From contig NZ_JACHZX010000006.1 of NCBI RefSeq assembly GCF_014193845.1, forward strand, positions 124,001-188,000: a stretch of 64,000 bases of DNA. The letters run 5' to 3'. Source of the DNA: Sphingomonas sp. BK345. GTDB taxonomy: Bacteria > Pseudomonadota > Alphaproteobacteria > Sphingomonadales > Sphingomonadaceae. A model generated the notes under the pieces. It did not search any database. It was not told the origin of the DNA and was given only the letters and a program-made list of their open reading frames with translations. Positions 46,303-55,282 of the stretch are shown here, one piece after another. The number at the start of each line of letters is the position of its first letter. The stretch's first letter is position 1. The translations under genes were made by a program, and so were the position numbers.

Positions 46303-47043
46303 ATGTCGATGTGGAAGCAGTTCGTCACCCTGGTGCGCGGCAGCGCGCACGAGGCGGGTCAGTCGGTGGTCGACGCGCGCGCGCTGACGATCCTCGACCA
46401 GCAGATCCGCGACGCCGGCGCGGCGCAGGCCAAGGCGCGCGACGACCTCGCCACGCTCACCGCCAAGCGCCGCCTGATCGAGAAGGACATCGAGGCACTC
46501 GCCGCGCAGCAGGAGAAATATGAGGCGTCGGCGCGCGCGGCGATGGCGCGCGGCGACATGGACCTCGCGCGCGAGGTGGCGCAGCGGCTGGCGACGATCG
46601 AGCAGGAGCTCGGCGGCAAGCGCCCGCAGGTGGAGGAGATGCGCACCGCCGAGGACCGGATGCGCGGCATCATCAAGTCGGGCGACGGCAAGATCGAGTC
46701 GCTGCGCCGCGAGGTCGACGTGGTGCGCGCCAACGAGAGCGTGCAGCAGGCGCAGGCGCAGATCGCGGCCAACACCAGCGGCGCCTCGTCGCAGCTCGGC
46801 TCGGCGGCGGACAGCCTCAAGCGGCTCAAGGAGCGGCAGGCGGTGCGCGAGGAGAAGTTCCGCGCCGCGGCCGAGCTGGAGGACATGCGCACCGGCGCCG
46901 ACCTCGACGCCAAGCTCCAGGCCGCCGGGCTGCTGCCGGGGTCGAGCAGCGCGGACGACATCCTCGCGCGGCTGGCGGCGCCGAAGCAGGGCGGCGAACC
47001 GCTGCGGCTCGACGACCGCAGCCGCGACACGTCGCGCGACTGA
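46303..47043 (+). CDS. PspA/IM30 family protein (YjfJ-like)
   Basis: This 246-residue membrane-remodelling protein is almost wholly coiled coil. It starts MSMWKQFVTLVRGSAHEAG, has LDQQIRDAGAAQAKARDDLA, then long heptad-rich helices to about residue 200. PspA-fold proteins assemble on stressed inner membranes. The YjfJ group acts with DUF350 and DUF1190 partners rather than with pspBC, as seen here. The ATG has AAGGA upstream. The downstream ligase gene follows after 14 bases. Confidence 0.9.
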   Translation: MSMWKQFVTLVRGSAHEAGQSVVDARALTILDQQIRDAGAAQAKARDDLATLTAKRRLIEKDIEALAAQQEKYEASARAAMARGDMDLAREVAQRLATIEQELGGKRPQVEEMRTAEDRMRGIIKSGDGKIESLRREVDVVRANESVQQAQAQIAANTSGASSQLGSAADSLKRLKERQAVREEKFRAAAELEDMRTGADLDAKLQAAGLLPGSSSADDILARLAAPKQGGEPLRLDDRSRDTSRD

Positions 47044-47057
47044 GCGGGCGGCGGCGG

Positions 47058-48227
47058 GTGGAGCGGATCGTCAGTGGCGAGCGTCCCGGATGGGAGGAGA
47101 CCGCGCGCGCGATGGGCTTCACCTTCCACCATCTCGACGGCGAGCGTTACTGGGACGAGCGCGCTTATTACCGCTTCTCGCTCGACGAAATCGAGGAGCG
47201 GATCGAGGCGCCCTCGGGCGAGCTGCACCAGCTCTGTCTCGCCCTGGTCGAGGAGGTGGTGGCGAGCGACGCGCTGATGCAGCGGCTCGCCATCCCGGCC
47301 GAGATGCGCGACATGGTGGCGGCGTCGTGGCGCGCGAAAGCGCCGTCGCTCTATGGCCGGTTCGACTTCGCCTATGACGGCACCGGCCCGGCCAAGTTGC
47401 TCGAGTATAACGCCGACACGCCGACCAGCCTGTACGAGACCGCGCTGTTCCAGTGGCAGTGGCTGGAGGATCGCGTCGCCGACGGCACGCTGCCGGCCGA
47501 CGCCGACCAGTATAACCGCCTACACGACGCGCTGCTGGAACGGTTCGCGACCCTGTTCACGCCGCGCAGCCTCGTCCATTTCAGCAGCGTGGCGGACTCG
47601 ATCGAGGACCGGCAGACGGTGCGCTATCTCGAGGAGGTCGCGCGCCAGGCCGGGCTCGACCCGCAGTTCGTCGCGATCGACCGGATCGGCGTGGACGCCG
47701 AGGGCGCCTTCGTCGACGACGAGTCGCTGCTGATCGGCGCGCTGTTCAAGCTCTATCCCTGGGAGGACATGCTGCGCGAACCCTATGCCGCGCAGCTGCC
47801 GACGACCAAAACCCTGTTCCTCGAGCCGGCGTGGAAGGCGCTGCTGTCGAACAAGGGCATCCTGCCCCTGCTGTGGGAGCGCCACCGCGGCCACCCCAAT
47901 CTGCTCCCCGCCGCCTTCGCCGACGACGCGGAGGGCGCCGCCGCGATCGGCCCGCGCCACGTCCGCAAGCCGCTCTTCTCGCGCGAGGGCTGGGACATCG
48001 CCCTGGTCGGCGCCGAAGACGGCGACGCGGCCGCGCCGCTGGCGGGCGGCTACGGCGAGGAGGGGCACATCATCCAAGCCTATCAGCCGCTGCCGGTGTT
48101 CGACGGCCAGCACGCGGTGGTGGGATCGTGGATCGTCGGCGACGAGCCGGTGGCGCTGTCGATGCGCGAGGACGACGGCCCGATCACGCGCGACCTCGCA
48201 CGCTACGTGCCGCACGCGATCGTGTGA
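47058..48227 (+). CDS. Glutathionylspermidine synthase-like ATP-grasp ligase (YjfC/YgiC)
   Basis: This 389-residue ATP-grasp amide ligase opens GWEETARAMGFTFHHLDGERYW. It has FDFAYDGTGPAKLLEYNADTPTSLYE (the signature of the synthetase domain), YPWEDMLREPYA, KGILPLLWERHRGHPNLLPA and VRKPLFSREG. It lacks the amidase half of E. coli Gsp. YgiC-type members do not make glutathionylspermidine in tests known for E. coli homologues, so the acceptor is open. It has a GTG start and ends the plus arm of the cluster. Confidence 0.9.
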   Translation: MERIVSGERPGWEETARAMGFTFHHLDGERYWDERAYYRFSLDEIEERIEAPSGELHQLCLALVEEVVASDALMQRLAIPAEMRDMVAASWRAKAPSLYGRFDFAYDGTGPAKLLEYNADTPTSLYETALFQWQWLEDRVADGTLPADADQYNRLHDALLERFATLFTPRSLVHFSSVADSIEDRQTVRYLEEVARQAGLDPQFVAIDRIGVDAEGAFVDDESLLIGALFKLYPWEDMLREPYAAQLPTTKTLFLEPAWKALLSNKGILPLLWERHRGHPNLLPAAFADDAEGAAAIGPRHVRKPLFSREGWDIALVGAEDGDAAAPLAGGYGEEGHIIQAYQPLPVFDGQHAVVGSWIVGDEPVALSMREDDGPITRDLARYVPHAIV

Positions 48228-48290
48228 CTTTGTCGGATGGCGCGGATGTGGGGTGGGGATGCGGCGGCATGGCTCCACTTTCCCCCGAGC

Positions 48291-48385
48291 GTCATCCTGA
48301 ACTCGTTTCAGGATCCACCGTGCCGCACTCTCACAGCAGGAGGTGGCTGCGGGACCGTGGGTCCTGAGACGAGTTCAGGATGACG
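48291..48385. repeat. Mirrored REP pair (CATCCTGAACTCGTTTCAGGATCC type)
   Basis: The left unit at 48291-48317 and an inverted right unit at 48359-48385 share the core of the pairs at 21342 and 50638. The 310-base gap between the ATP-grasp gene and the response regulator contains only this repeat and, after about 48420, a C-rich stretch ending in an AAGGAGAGG ribosome site. Confidence 0.8.
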
Positions 48386-48537
48386 GAGAAGTGATGGGTG
48401 GCCCTCTGCCAGCAACCGACTCGAGCCTTCCCACCCGCCACCACTCGCCCCGCCCTTCCCATACCCGCTCGGCCGATCGCGCGTGAGTTTCGCCGCCCCG
48501 CCGCCTAAGAAGGAGAGGCCGGGGCAACGAGGACGCG

Positions 48538-49218
48538 ATGAAGCTGCTGATCGTCGAGGACGACCGTGATTATGCCGCCGCGCTGCGCGAGGATCTCGCC
48601 GCGCTTGACCATCAGGTGACCGTCGCCGACAACGGCCGCGATGCGCTGCTCGCGCTGGAGCGCGACCGCTATGACGCGGTGATCCTCGATCGCATGCTGC
48701 CGCAGATGGACGGCGCCGCGGTGGTGCGCCACGCGCGCGAGCGCGGCCAGACGCTGCCCGTCCTGATGCTGTCCGCCCTCGGCCGATCGGTCGAGAAGGT
48801 CAACGGGCTGGAGGCGGGCGCGGACGATTACGTCGTCAAGCCCACGCCCGCCAGCGAGATCGAGGCGCGGTTGCGTGCGCTGCTGCGCGCGCGTGGTTGG
48901 CAGCAGCAGGGCGGCGACGGCGATACGCTGCGCGCGGGTGACATCGTCGTCAGCCCCGGCCAGCACCGCGCCTGGCGCAACGGCCGCGCGCTCGATCTCG
49001 CCAAGCTCGAGTTCGGCTTGCTGACCGAGCTGGCGCGCCACGCGGGCAGCTATCTGACCCGGGCGATGCTGATCGAGCGCGTCTGGGGCTATGACTTCGA
49101 GCCCAGCACCAACATCGTCGACGTCCAGGTGCGCTCGCTGCGGCGCAAATTGTGCGCGCCCGGCGAGACCGACCCGATCGTCACCAAACGCAGCGTCGGC
49201 TATATGCTGCGCGCCTGA
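48538..49218 (+). CDS. OmpR/PhoB-family response regulator
   Basis: This 226-residue regulator has a receiver domain with acidic pocket EDD (7-9), phospho-acceptor Asp51 (VILDRMLPQMDG) and Lys in VVKPTP. The winged-helix DNA-binding domain (about 130-225) has LTRAMLIERVWGYDFEPSTN and VGYMLRA. AAGGAGAGG lies upstream. The cognate kinase gene begins two bases after the stop. The stimulus is unknown. Confidence 0.95.
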   Translation: MKLLIVEDDRDYAAALREDLAALDHQVTVADNGRDALLALERDRYDAVILDRMLPQMDGAAVVRHARERGQTLPVLMLSALGRSVEKVNGLEAGADDYVVKPTPASEIEARLRALLRARGWQQQGGDGDTLRAGDIVVSPGQHRAWRNGRALDLAKLEFGLLTELARHAGSYLTRAMLIERVWGYDFEPSTNIVDVQVRSLRRKLCAPGETDPIVTKRSVGYMLRA

Positions 49219-49220
49219 GC

Positions 49221-50552
49221 ATGTCGTCGCTGCGCGCGCTGACCCTGTTCTTCCTCGCCGCCTTCGCCGCGGCGGCGGTGCTCGCGGGCTATCTCACCTA
49301 TGCCGCGTCGCGCGCCGCGGTGGTGAGCGCGGTCGATCGGCGCATCGGCGAGGTCGGCGACGCGATGCTGAGCGCGGTGGCACCGGGTGATTCGCGCGCG
49401 ATCCTGCGCCGCATCGACGCCTTCTCCCGCCGCCGCGACACCGGCGACATCGGCTTTGAGCTGGAGGATTCGCGCGGGCGGCGGATCGGCGGCAACGTCG
49501 TGCTGGAACGGGCGGTGCCGCTCGGCTTCACCACGCTGAAGCGGCGCGACGGCATCGTCGGGCTGAGCGCCGGCCGCGCGCAGGCGCGCGACGCGGGCGG
49601 CGGGCTGCGGCTGATCACGATCGCGGAGACCGAGCCGATCGACGGCTATGGCGCGACGCGCGTGCGGCTCTACCTCATCGGCTTCGGCGCACTGCTCGCG
49701 GTGGTGCTCGCGGGCACCGCCAGCTTCGGCTGGATCGTCCGTCGCCGCATCGGCGAGGTGCGTGCCACCGCCGCGGCGATCATCGACGGCGATCTCAGTC
49801 GACGCGTCCCCGTGCCGGCACGCGGCGGCGCCTTCGCCGCCCAGGCAGAAGCGTTCAACCGCGCGCTTGATCGCATCGCCGCGCTGGTCGAGCAATTGCG
49901 CGAGGTCAGCAGCGACGTGGCGCACGACCTCCGTACCCCGCTGGCTCGGCTGCGCGCGCGACTGGCGCGGCTGGCCGAGCGGCCGAGCGTGTCCGGCGAG
50001 GAGCTGGAGGCGGTGCTGGCGGCATGTGACGACGTGCTCGCGCTGTTCGCCGCGATCCTGCGCATCGCCGAGGTGACCGCGGGCGAGCGCCGCGCCGGCT
50101 TCCGCCCGGTCGACCTCGCCGCGCTGGCGGAGCAGGCATGCGAGACGCTCGCCGCGGCCGCGTCGGAGCGCGGCCAGGAGCTGAGCGGTGGCCCGTTCGC
50201 GCCGCTGACGGTGCGCGGCGACCCGCAGCTGCTGAGCCAGGCGTTGCTCAACCTCATCGAGAACGCGCTCCACCACACGCCGGCGGGAACGAGCGTGGCG
50301 GTGACGCTGGCGCGCGTAGGGGAGATGGCAGCGCTGCGCGTGCGCGACGACGGACCGGGGATCCCGGCCGAGGCGCACGCGCTGGCGCTGCGCCGCTTCG
50401 GTCGGCTCGAGACCAGCCGGCATCGGCCCGGCCATGGGCTGGGGCTGCCACTGATCGAGGCGGTGGCGCGGCTCCACGGCGGCACGCTGACCCTCACCGA
50501 CGCCGCGCCGGGACTGGAGGCGGTGATGACGCTGCGGGTGGAGGGGGCGTAG
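49221..50552 (+). CDS. Membrane sensor histidine kinase, partner of the upstream regulator
   Basis: This 443-residue HAMP kinase has membrane segments at about 6-28 and 150-172, with a short periplasmic domain between them. A HAMP linker (173-225, RRRIGEVRATAAAIIDGDLSRR) leads to the phospho-acceptor His235 in DVAHDLRTPLARL. The ATPase part has NLIENALHHTPAG, DDGPGIP and GHGLGLPLIEAVA. Gene order regulator-kinase with a 2-base gap indicates one transcript. The small sensor loop gives no hint of the ligand. Confidence 0.94.
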   Translation: MSSLRALTLFFLAAFAAAAVLAGYLTYAASRAAVVSAVDRRIGEVGDAMLSAVAPGDSRAILRRIDAFSRRRDTGDIGFELEDSRGRRIGGNVVLERAVPLGFTTLKRRDGIVGLSAGRAQARDAGGGLRLITIAETEPIDGYGATRVRLYLIGFGALLAVVLAGTASFGWIVRRRIGEVRATAAAIIDGDLSRRVPVPARGGAFAAQAEAFNRALDRIAALVEQLREVSSDVAHDLRTPLARLRARLARLAERPSVSGEELEAVLAACDDVLALFAAILRIAEVTAGERRAGFRPVDLAALAEQACETLAAAASERGQELSGGPFAPLTVRGDPQLLSQALLNLIENALHHTPAGTSVAVTLARVGEMAALRVRDDGPGIPAEAHALALRRFGRLETSRHRPGHGLGLPLIEAVARLHGGTLTLTDAAPGLEAVMTLRVEGA

Positions 50553-50637
50553 GCGCGAGGGAGCGGGCGGCGGCGTGGCTCAGGTGGATCAGCGGCACGC
50601 TGGTGTCGCGATCGATCGTGCTGCCCCCTCGACCAGC

Positions 50638-50727
50638 GTCATCCTGAGCTCGTCTCAGGATCCACGGTGCCGCACACGCGCAGGGGGTGCGCGGAGGGGT
50701 GGATCCTGAAACGAGTTCAGGATGACG
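50638..50727. repeat. Mirrored REP pair (third CATCCTGA copy)
   Basis: Units at 50638-50663 and 50701-50727 are inverted around a spacer starting CGGTGCCGCACACGCG. The spacer start (GTGCCGCAC) is also shared with the copies at 21342 and 48291. It lies between the convergent kinase and TBDR genes. Confidence 0.8.
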
Positions 50728-50788
50728 GCAGTGCGTAGGGGGAGCCGGGGCTAGCGCGCCGCCTAGGCGAGCCGCCCTGCCCCCCGGC

Positions 50789-53344
50789 TCAGAAGTGCAG
50801 CAGCGCTTCCAGCCCGAACGTCCGCGGCGCGTTGAAATTGCCGTAGTCGCCCAGCACGTTGTTGATGTTGCCCGCGCTCACGCTGCTGGTCGGTGCCGCC
50901 GGCAGGCTGTTCGACGGGTCGCGTCGATACACGTACTGCTCGTCGAACAGGTTGCGGCCCCACAGCGCGACCTCGAGCTTCTGCTTGCCCTCACCCAGCG
51001 CGATATCCGCGAGCGCGATCCGCCCGTTGAAGATCAGCGAGGCGTCGGCACGCGTGGCGAACTGGTCGAAGGCCTGTGTCGACTGGGCGTAATTGCCGTC
51101 GAAGTGGACGCGGAAGGTGGTGCTGCCCTCGCCCACCGGCACGCGATAGTCGATCGCGCCGCTCGCGGCGTTGCGCGGCGTGAAGACGATGTAGAAGTTC
51201 TGCTCGACGCTGCTCGTCACCCCGCCCGCCGTATAGTTGATCAGCACCGGCGGGATCTTGGTATAGGTGTAGGCGTACGATCCGTTGAGCGTCAGCCCTT
51301 CCACCGGGTTGAGCGTCAGATCCGCCTCGATGCCCCTGATCTTGGTCGTGCCCGGCGCATTGATCGTCACCAGATTGTTGAAGTTGCTGCCGTTGAACGG
51401 CTGGATCGAGCTGATGTCGACCTGGCTGTCCTTACGGTCCATGAAATAGCCGGCGAGGTTCAATCGGGCGCGATGGTCCCAGAAGTCGGACTTGAGCCCG
51501 ATCTCATAGGACTTGATGTCCTCCGGACCGAACGACTGGTAGTTGGCGGTGCGCGAGCTGGCGCCGCCGGCGCGGTAGCCCGTGGCATATTTGGCGTAGG
51601 CATGGACGTCCTGGGTGACGTCGACGGCGACGGTAAGCGCGGGGTTGAAGCGATCCCACGTCCGATCGAGCGGCTGATAGCCCGCCGCAGTCGCCGCCGC
51701 GGTGTTCACGTCATAGTTCACGTTGCGCGAATAGTGCAGCTCGCCGCGCTTGGTGTCGTGCGTGTAGCGACCGCCCGCGGTGAGGTGGAGCATGTCGAGC
51801 GGGTTCCAGGTGATCTGGCCGTAGCCGGCGTAGCTCTTCGACCAGACCTCCGAGGCGCGGTCGATCGAGCGGCAGCCCGGCTGCGAGCCGAAGCCGCTCG
51901 AGCCGCGGCAGGGATCGAGGGTGACGTAATTGGCCCCGGTCACTTGGCCGGCGGCGTTGAGCACCGCGACCGCGCCGTTCGAATTGGGCGTCGCCGCGTC
52001 GTCGGTGACGTGCTCGTTGAAGTAATAGAGGCCCGCGACATAGTCGAACCGGTTGAGCGTGCCGACCGCCTGGAACTCCTGGCTGAACTGGTTCTGATGC
52101 AGGTCGGCGAGGCTGTAGCGGCTGAAACCGCACGGCGCCGCGGCGGTGCAGGCGGCGGTCAGGTTCACCACGGGCACGCGGTGCGCGCCACCCGAATTGT
52201 CCCACTGGGTCGCGTTGACGCCGCGCCACGCCGTGATCGAGCGCAGTTCCACCTCGGGCGAGGCCTTGTACTTGAGCAGGTTGGTAAAGCCATGCGTCTG
52301 GTCGACGCTGGGCTGCTGCGGCACGCCGAGGTCGGCCGTCTTCATCCGGCTCGTGCCGTTGACCACCACGCCCGGCAGCAGCGGCTTCACCGTGCCGGTG
52401 AGCGAGCTGTAGCTGGTGCCAGGCAGCACGCAATTGGGGGCATTGCTGACCGGACCGGCGGCACAGCCGTTCGGATTGTAGTTGAGCAGCTGGCTGTAGA
52501 AGGGCGAGTTCTTGTCGAGCCCGTAGTCGTAGGAGAAGTCGTCGGTCAGCCCCTCGAACGGCTTCCACCGCGCCGCGATGCGGCCGCCGCGGCGATCGTA
52601 ATAGTTGAAGCCCGCCTGCCCCGCGAGCGGGTTCTTGGTGGTCGGCCCCTGGTATTGGACGACGCCGTCGACCTTGACGCTGACGTTGTGATATTCGGGC
52701 AAGTCGAGGTGCAGCTCGCCGTTGTAGGCGCCGTAATTGCCGATGCCCGCGCGCATGCGTCCCTCGAACTCGCCCGAGGGCGCGCGCGTGACGACGTTGA
52801 GCGCGCCGCCCTCGGTATTGCGCCCGAACAACGTGCCCTGCGGACCCTTGAGCACCTCGACCCGCTCGACGTCGAACAGCGCGGCGTTGAGGCCGTGCTG
52901 GCGGCCGAGGTAGACTCCGTCGATATAGATGCCGACGCCCTGCTCTCGCGCGGGCTGGTTGGCATCGAGCGGGACGATGCCACGGATGCCGACCGTCAGC
53001 GCCGACTGGCGCGCCTCGAAGGTGGCGACGCGCAGGCTGGGCACCGCGCCGTCGGCGAGGTCGTACAGGCTCTGCACGTGGCGGTCCTGCAGCGCCTGGG
53101 TGCTGAGCACGTTGATCGCGACCGGCGTCGATTGAAGGTTGGTCTCGCGCCGCGTCGCGGTGACCACCACCTCGTCGAGTCCGCCGGGCTGCGCCGCGTC
53201 TGGCGCGGCGGCGTCGGGCGCGGCGCTCGGGTCGGCGGCGGCGGTGGGCGCGGCCCCGCCGGGTGCGGCGAGCGCGTGACCCGGGACGGCGAGCGCGGCG
53301 ATGCCCGCGAGCAGATGCAGGCGGCGACGCGATAGATACGACAT
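50789..53344 (-). CDS. TonB-dependent receptor
   Basis: This 851-residue outer-membrane receptor has a signal peptide (LHLLAGIAALAVPGHALA) and an unusual Ala/Pro/Asp-rich linker. The TonB-box region is DEVVVTATRRETNLQ. The plug contains YIDGVYLGRQ and VEVLKGPQGTLFGRNTEGGALNVVT, and the barrel ends FGLEALLHF. The ATG at 53344 sits behind AGAGGGG; a TTG three codons upstream is less likely. Its plug type is common among siderophore and small-nutrient receptors of sphingomonads. It is monocistronic; the substrate is unknown. Confidence 0.92.
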   Translation of the reverse strand: MSYLSRRRLHLLAGIAALAVPGHALAAPGGAAPTAAADPSAAPDAAAPDAAQPGGLDEVVVTATRRETNLQSTPVAINVLSTQALQDRHVQSLYDLADGAVPSLRVATFEARQSALTVGIRGIVPLDANQPAREQGVGIYIDGVYLGRQHGLNAALFDVERVEVLKGPQGTLFGRNTEGGALNVVTRAPSGEFEGRMRAGIGNYGAYNGELHLDLPEYHNVSVKVDGVVQYQGPTTKNPLAGQAGFNYYDRRGGRIAARWKPFEGLTDDFSYDYGLDKNSPFYSQLLNYNPNGCAAGPVSNAPNCVLPGTSYSSLTGTVKPLLPGVVVNGTSRMKTADLGVPQQPSVDQTHGFTNLLKYKASPEVELRSITAWRGVNATQWDNSGGAHRVPVVNLTAACTAAAPCGFSRYSLADLHQNQFSQEFQAVGTLNRFDYVAGLYYFNEHVTDDAATPNSNGAVAVLNAAGQVTGANYVTLDPCRGSSGFGSQPGCRSIDRASEVWSKSYAGYGQITWNPLDMLHLTAGGRYTHDTKRGELHYSRNVNYDVNTAAATAAGYQPLDRTWDRFNPALTVAVDVTQDVHAYAKYATGYRAGGASSRTANYQSFGPEDIKSYEIGLKSDFWDHRARLNLAGYFMDRKDSQVDISSIQPFNGSNFNNLVTINAPGTTKIRGIEADLTLNPVEGLTLNGSYAYTYTKIPPVLINYTAGGVTSSVEQNFYIVFTPRNAASGAIDYRVPVGEGSTTFRVHFDGNYAQSTQAFDQFATRADASLIFNGRIALADIALGEGKQKLEVALWGRNLFDEQYVYRRDPSNSLPAAPTSSVSAGNINNVLGDYGNFNAPRTFGLEALLHF

Positions 53345-53439
53345 GAACTTCAACCCCTCTACGGCACGTTGGCCTGTGCGGGGCCGATAGGAGGGTTGCG
53401 CGGCGCTACCGTTACGGTTCGGTGACGCAGCGCGACTTC

Positions 53440-53472
53440 TTCATCTCATCTTATTTTCATCTTACTTCATCT
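53440..53472. promoter_or_regulatory. AT-rich upstream region with TTCATCT direct repeats
   Basis: TTCATCT occurs three times (53440, 53456, 53466) plus CATCTTA (53447) within 33 AT-rich bases, about 100 bases upstream of the TBDR start. Directly repeated short motifs at such a place look like activator sites or a promoter for the receptor. Confidence 0.3.
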
Positions 53473-53477
53473 GGCAC

Positions 53478-53502
53478 GATCGCCCCTCTACTTGGGGCGA
53501 TC
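53478..53502 (-). terminator. Hairpin after the ModE-like regulator gene
   Basis: GATCGCCCC and GGGGCGATC form perfect 9-base arms around a 7-base loop, 17 bases beyond the stop of the regulator gene at 53519. There is no following U-tract, so intrinsic termination is only possible. Confidence 0.4.
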
Positions 53503-53518
53503 TTCGACACCGCCCGGA

Positions 53519-53917
53519 TCACGCCGCACCGCGCCGCGCCGCGGGCTCTGTCCCCGGCGGCAGCGGCGCGTCGCGCAGCCCCTGCCCCAGCCGCTCGAAC
53601 GCGGCGGTGGACTCCACCGCGGCGTCGATCGCGGCCTCCAGCGCGCGATAGGCCGCGAGCACCTTGCGCCCGGCGTCGGTCAGCCGCGCGCCGCCGCCGC
53701 CACCGCGCCCGGTCGCGACCAAACGGTCCTGCCAGCAGCGGTTCATCTCGTCGACCAGCAGCCAGGTGCGGCGGTAGCTCATCCCCAGCGCGCGCCCCGC
53801 CGCGGAGATCGATCCGTGCGCGTCGATCGCGTCGAGCAGGTCGGCCTTGCCCGGCCCGAACGCGATCGAGTCACCGCACAGCAGCTGCGCCTTCAGCTTG
53901 AGCGGACCGTGCCGCAC
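53519..53917 (-). CDS. ModE-like winged-helix regulator (DNA-binding domain only)
   Basis: This 132-residue protein matches the N-terminal wHTH domain of ModE/LysR-like molybdate regulators: GPGKADLLDAIDAHGSISAAGRALGMSYRRTW-type helix-turn-helix (helix core SISAAGRALGMSYRRTWLL), then a wing with a Gly-rich loop RGGGGGARLT. The molybdate-binding TOBE domains of full ModE are absent. No mod transporter lies nearby. The GTG start at 53917 has no clear ribosome site. It may control the adjacent TBDR, which is an inference. Confidence 0.8.
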   Translation of the reverse strand: MRHGPLKLKAQLLCGDSIAFGPGKADLLDAIDAHGSISAAGRALGMSYRRTWLLVDEMNRCWQDRLVATGRGGGGGARLTDAGRKVLAAYRALEAAIDAAVESTAAFERLGQGLRDAPLPPGTEPAARRGAA

Positions 53918-53942
53918 GCGCGCGAGAGGGAGCGCCAGCGGC

Positions 53943-55262
53943 TCAGATCGCCGCCAGCGCCTGCTCCATGTCGGCGATCAGGTCGTCGGCATCCTCCACG
54001 CCGATCGAGATCCGCACCAGATTGTCGGTGATCCCCAGCGCCTGCTTGCGCGCGTCGGGCACCGACAGGTGGGTCATCGCCGCGGGATGGCTCGCCAGCG
54101 TCTCGGTGCCGCCGAGGCTGACCGCCAGCTTGGCGATCTTGAGCGAGTCGAGGAAGCGGAACGCCTCGGCCTCGCCGCCCTTGAGGTACAGCGAGAAGGT
54201 CGAGCCGCCGCCGGTGCAATGGCGCCGGTAGATGTCGGCCTGCCGCCCCTCCGCCTCGGCGAGGAAGCCGAGATAGCCGACATGCTCCACTTTGGGGTGA
54301 TCGCGCAGAAAGGCGCACACCTTGGCGGCATTCTCGCCGGCGCGGCTCATTCGCAACTCGAGCGTCTCGAGGCTGCGCAGCAGCATCCAGGCGGTATTGG
54401 GGTCGCAGATCGTCCCGATCGTGTTGCGCATCGCGCGGATCGTGTCGATCACCGCCTTGGACCCGAGCACCCCGCCCGCGACCAAGTCGGAGTGGCCGCC
54501 GGCATATTTGGTGAGGCTGTACACCACCACGTCGGCGCCGTGCTGGAGCGGCTGCGACCAAAGCGGGCCGAGGAAGGTGTTGTCGATCGCGATCGGCGGC
54601 TTCTCCGCGGCGCTGCCCCAGATCGCGTCGCGGCTGGCGGCGACCGCCTCGACGTCGACCAAGGCGTTGGTCGGATTGGCCGGGCTCTCCAGGTAGATCA
54701 GCGCGACCCGGCCCGAGGCGGCCTTGGACAGGACCATGTCGATCTCCTCGCGCGTCGCGCCCGCGGGGAAGTCGAGCCAGTGGACGCCGAAGCGGCCGAG
54801 CACGCGCGCGATCAGCGTCTCGGTCGCGGCGTAGAGCGGGCCCGAGTGGACGATCGTGTCACCCGGACGCACCAGCGACAAGAACAAGGTGGCGATCGCG
54901 GCCATGCCGCTGGAGAAGGTCAGCGCGTCCTCGGCGCCCTCCCAGATGCCGAGCCGGTCCTCCAGGATCTCCTGGTTGGGGCCGTTGAAGCGCGAGTAGA
55001 CCAGCCCCGCCGCGCCGCCGGGCCGCTTGCCGGTGACACCCTCGAAATGGCGCTTGCCCGCCGCCGCGTTGGGGAAGACGAAGGTGGAGGTGAGAAACAC
55101 CGGCGGCTTCAGCGCGCCTTCCGACAGCGTCGGGTCGTAGCCGTGGCCCATCATCAGCGTCGCGGGCTTGAGCTTGCGCCCGCCGATCGCGTCGACCTCG
55201 GGCTTGGGCGAGACGCGGGTCTCGACCCCGGTCAGCTCCTGCTCAGTGGGTTCGTCGGCCAT
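53943..55262 (-). CDS. PLP-dependent Cys/Met metabolism enzyme (cystathionine gamma-synthase/lyase family)
   Basis: This fold-type I aminotransferase-like enzyme has 439 residues. It has the substrate/PLP-binding YSRFNGPNQEILEDRL and SSGMAAI, the PLP-phosphate/ring residues DNTFLGPLWSQPL, and the Schiff-base Lys in YSLTKYAGGHSD. The late Arg-site block is SLGGTETLASHPAAMTH. The family covers cystathionine gamma-synthase, gamma-lyases, O-acetylhomoserine sulfhydrylase and methionine gamma-lyase; the motif set does not decide between them. The ATG at 55262 has AGGAG upstream. It reads toward the ModE-like gene, 25 bases away. Confidence 0.9.
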   Translation of the reverse strand: MADEPTEQELTGVETRVSPKPEVDAIGGRKLKPATLMMGHGYDPTLSEGALKPPVFLTSTFVFPNAAAGKRHFEGVTGKRPGGAAGLVYSRFNGPNQEILEDRLGIWEGAEDALTFSSGMAAIATLFLSLVRPGDTIVHSGPLYAATETLIARVLGRFGVHWLDFPAGATREEIDMVLSKAASGRVALIYLESPANPTNALVDVEAVAASRDAIWGSAAEKPPIAIDNTFLGPLWSQPLQHGADVVVYSLTKYAGGHSDLVAGGVLGSKAVIDTIRAMRNTIGTICDPNTAWMLLRSLETLELRMSRAGENAAKVCAFLRDHPKVEHVGYLGFLAEAEGRQADIYRRHCTGGGSTFSLYLKGGEAEAFRFLDSLKIAKLAVSLGGTETLASHPAAMTHLSVPDARKQALGITDNLVRISIGVEDADDLIADMEQALAAI

Positions 55263-55282
55263 GCGATCGTTTCTCCTGATAC

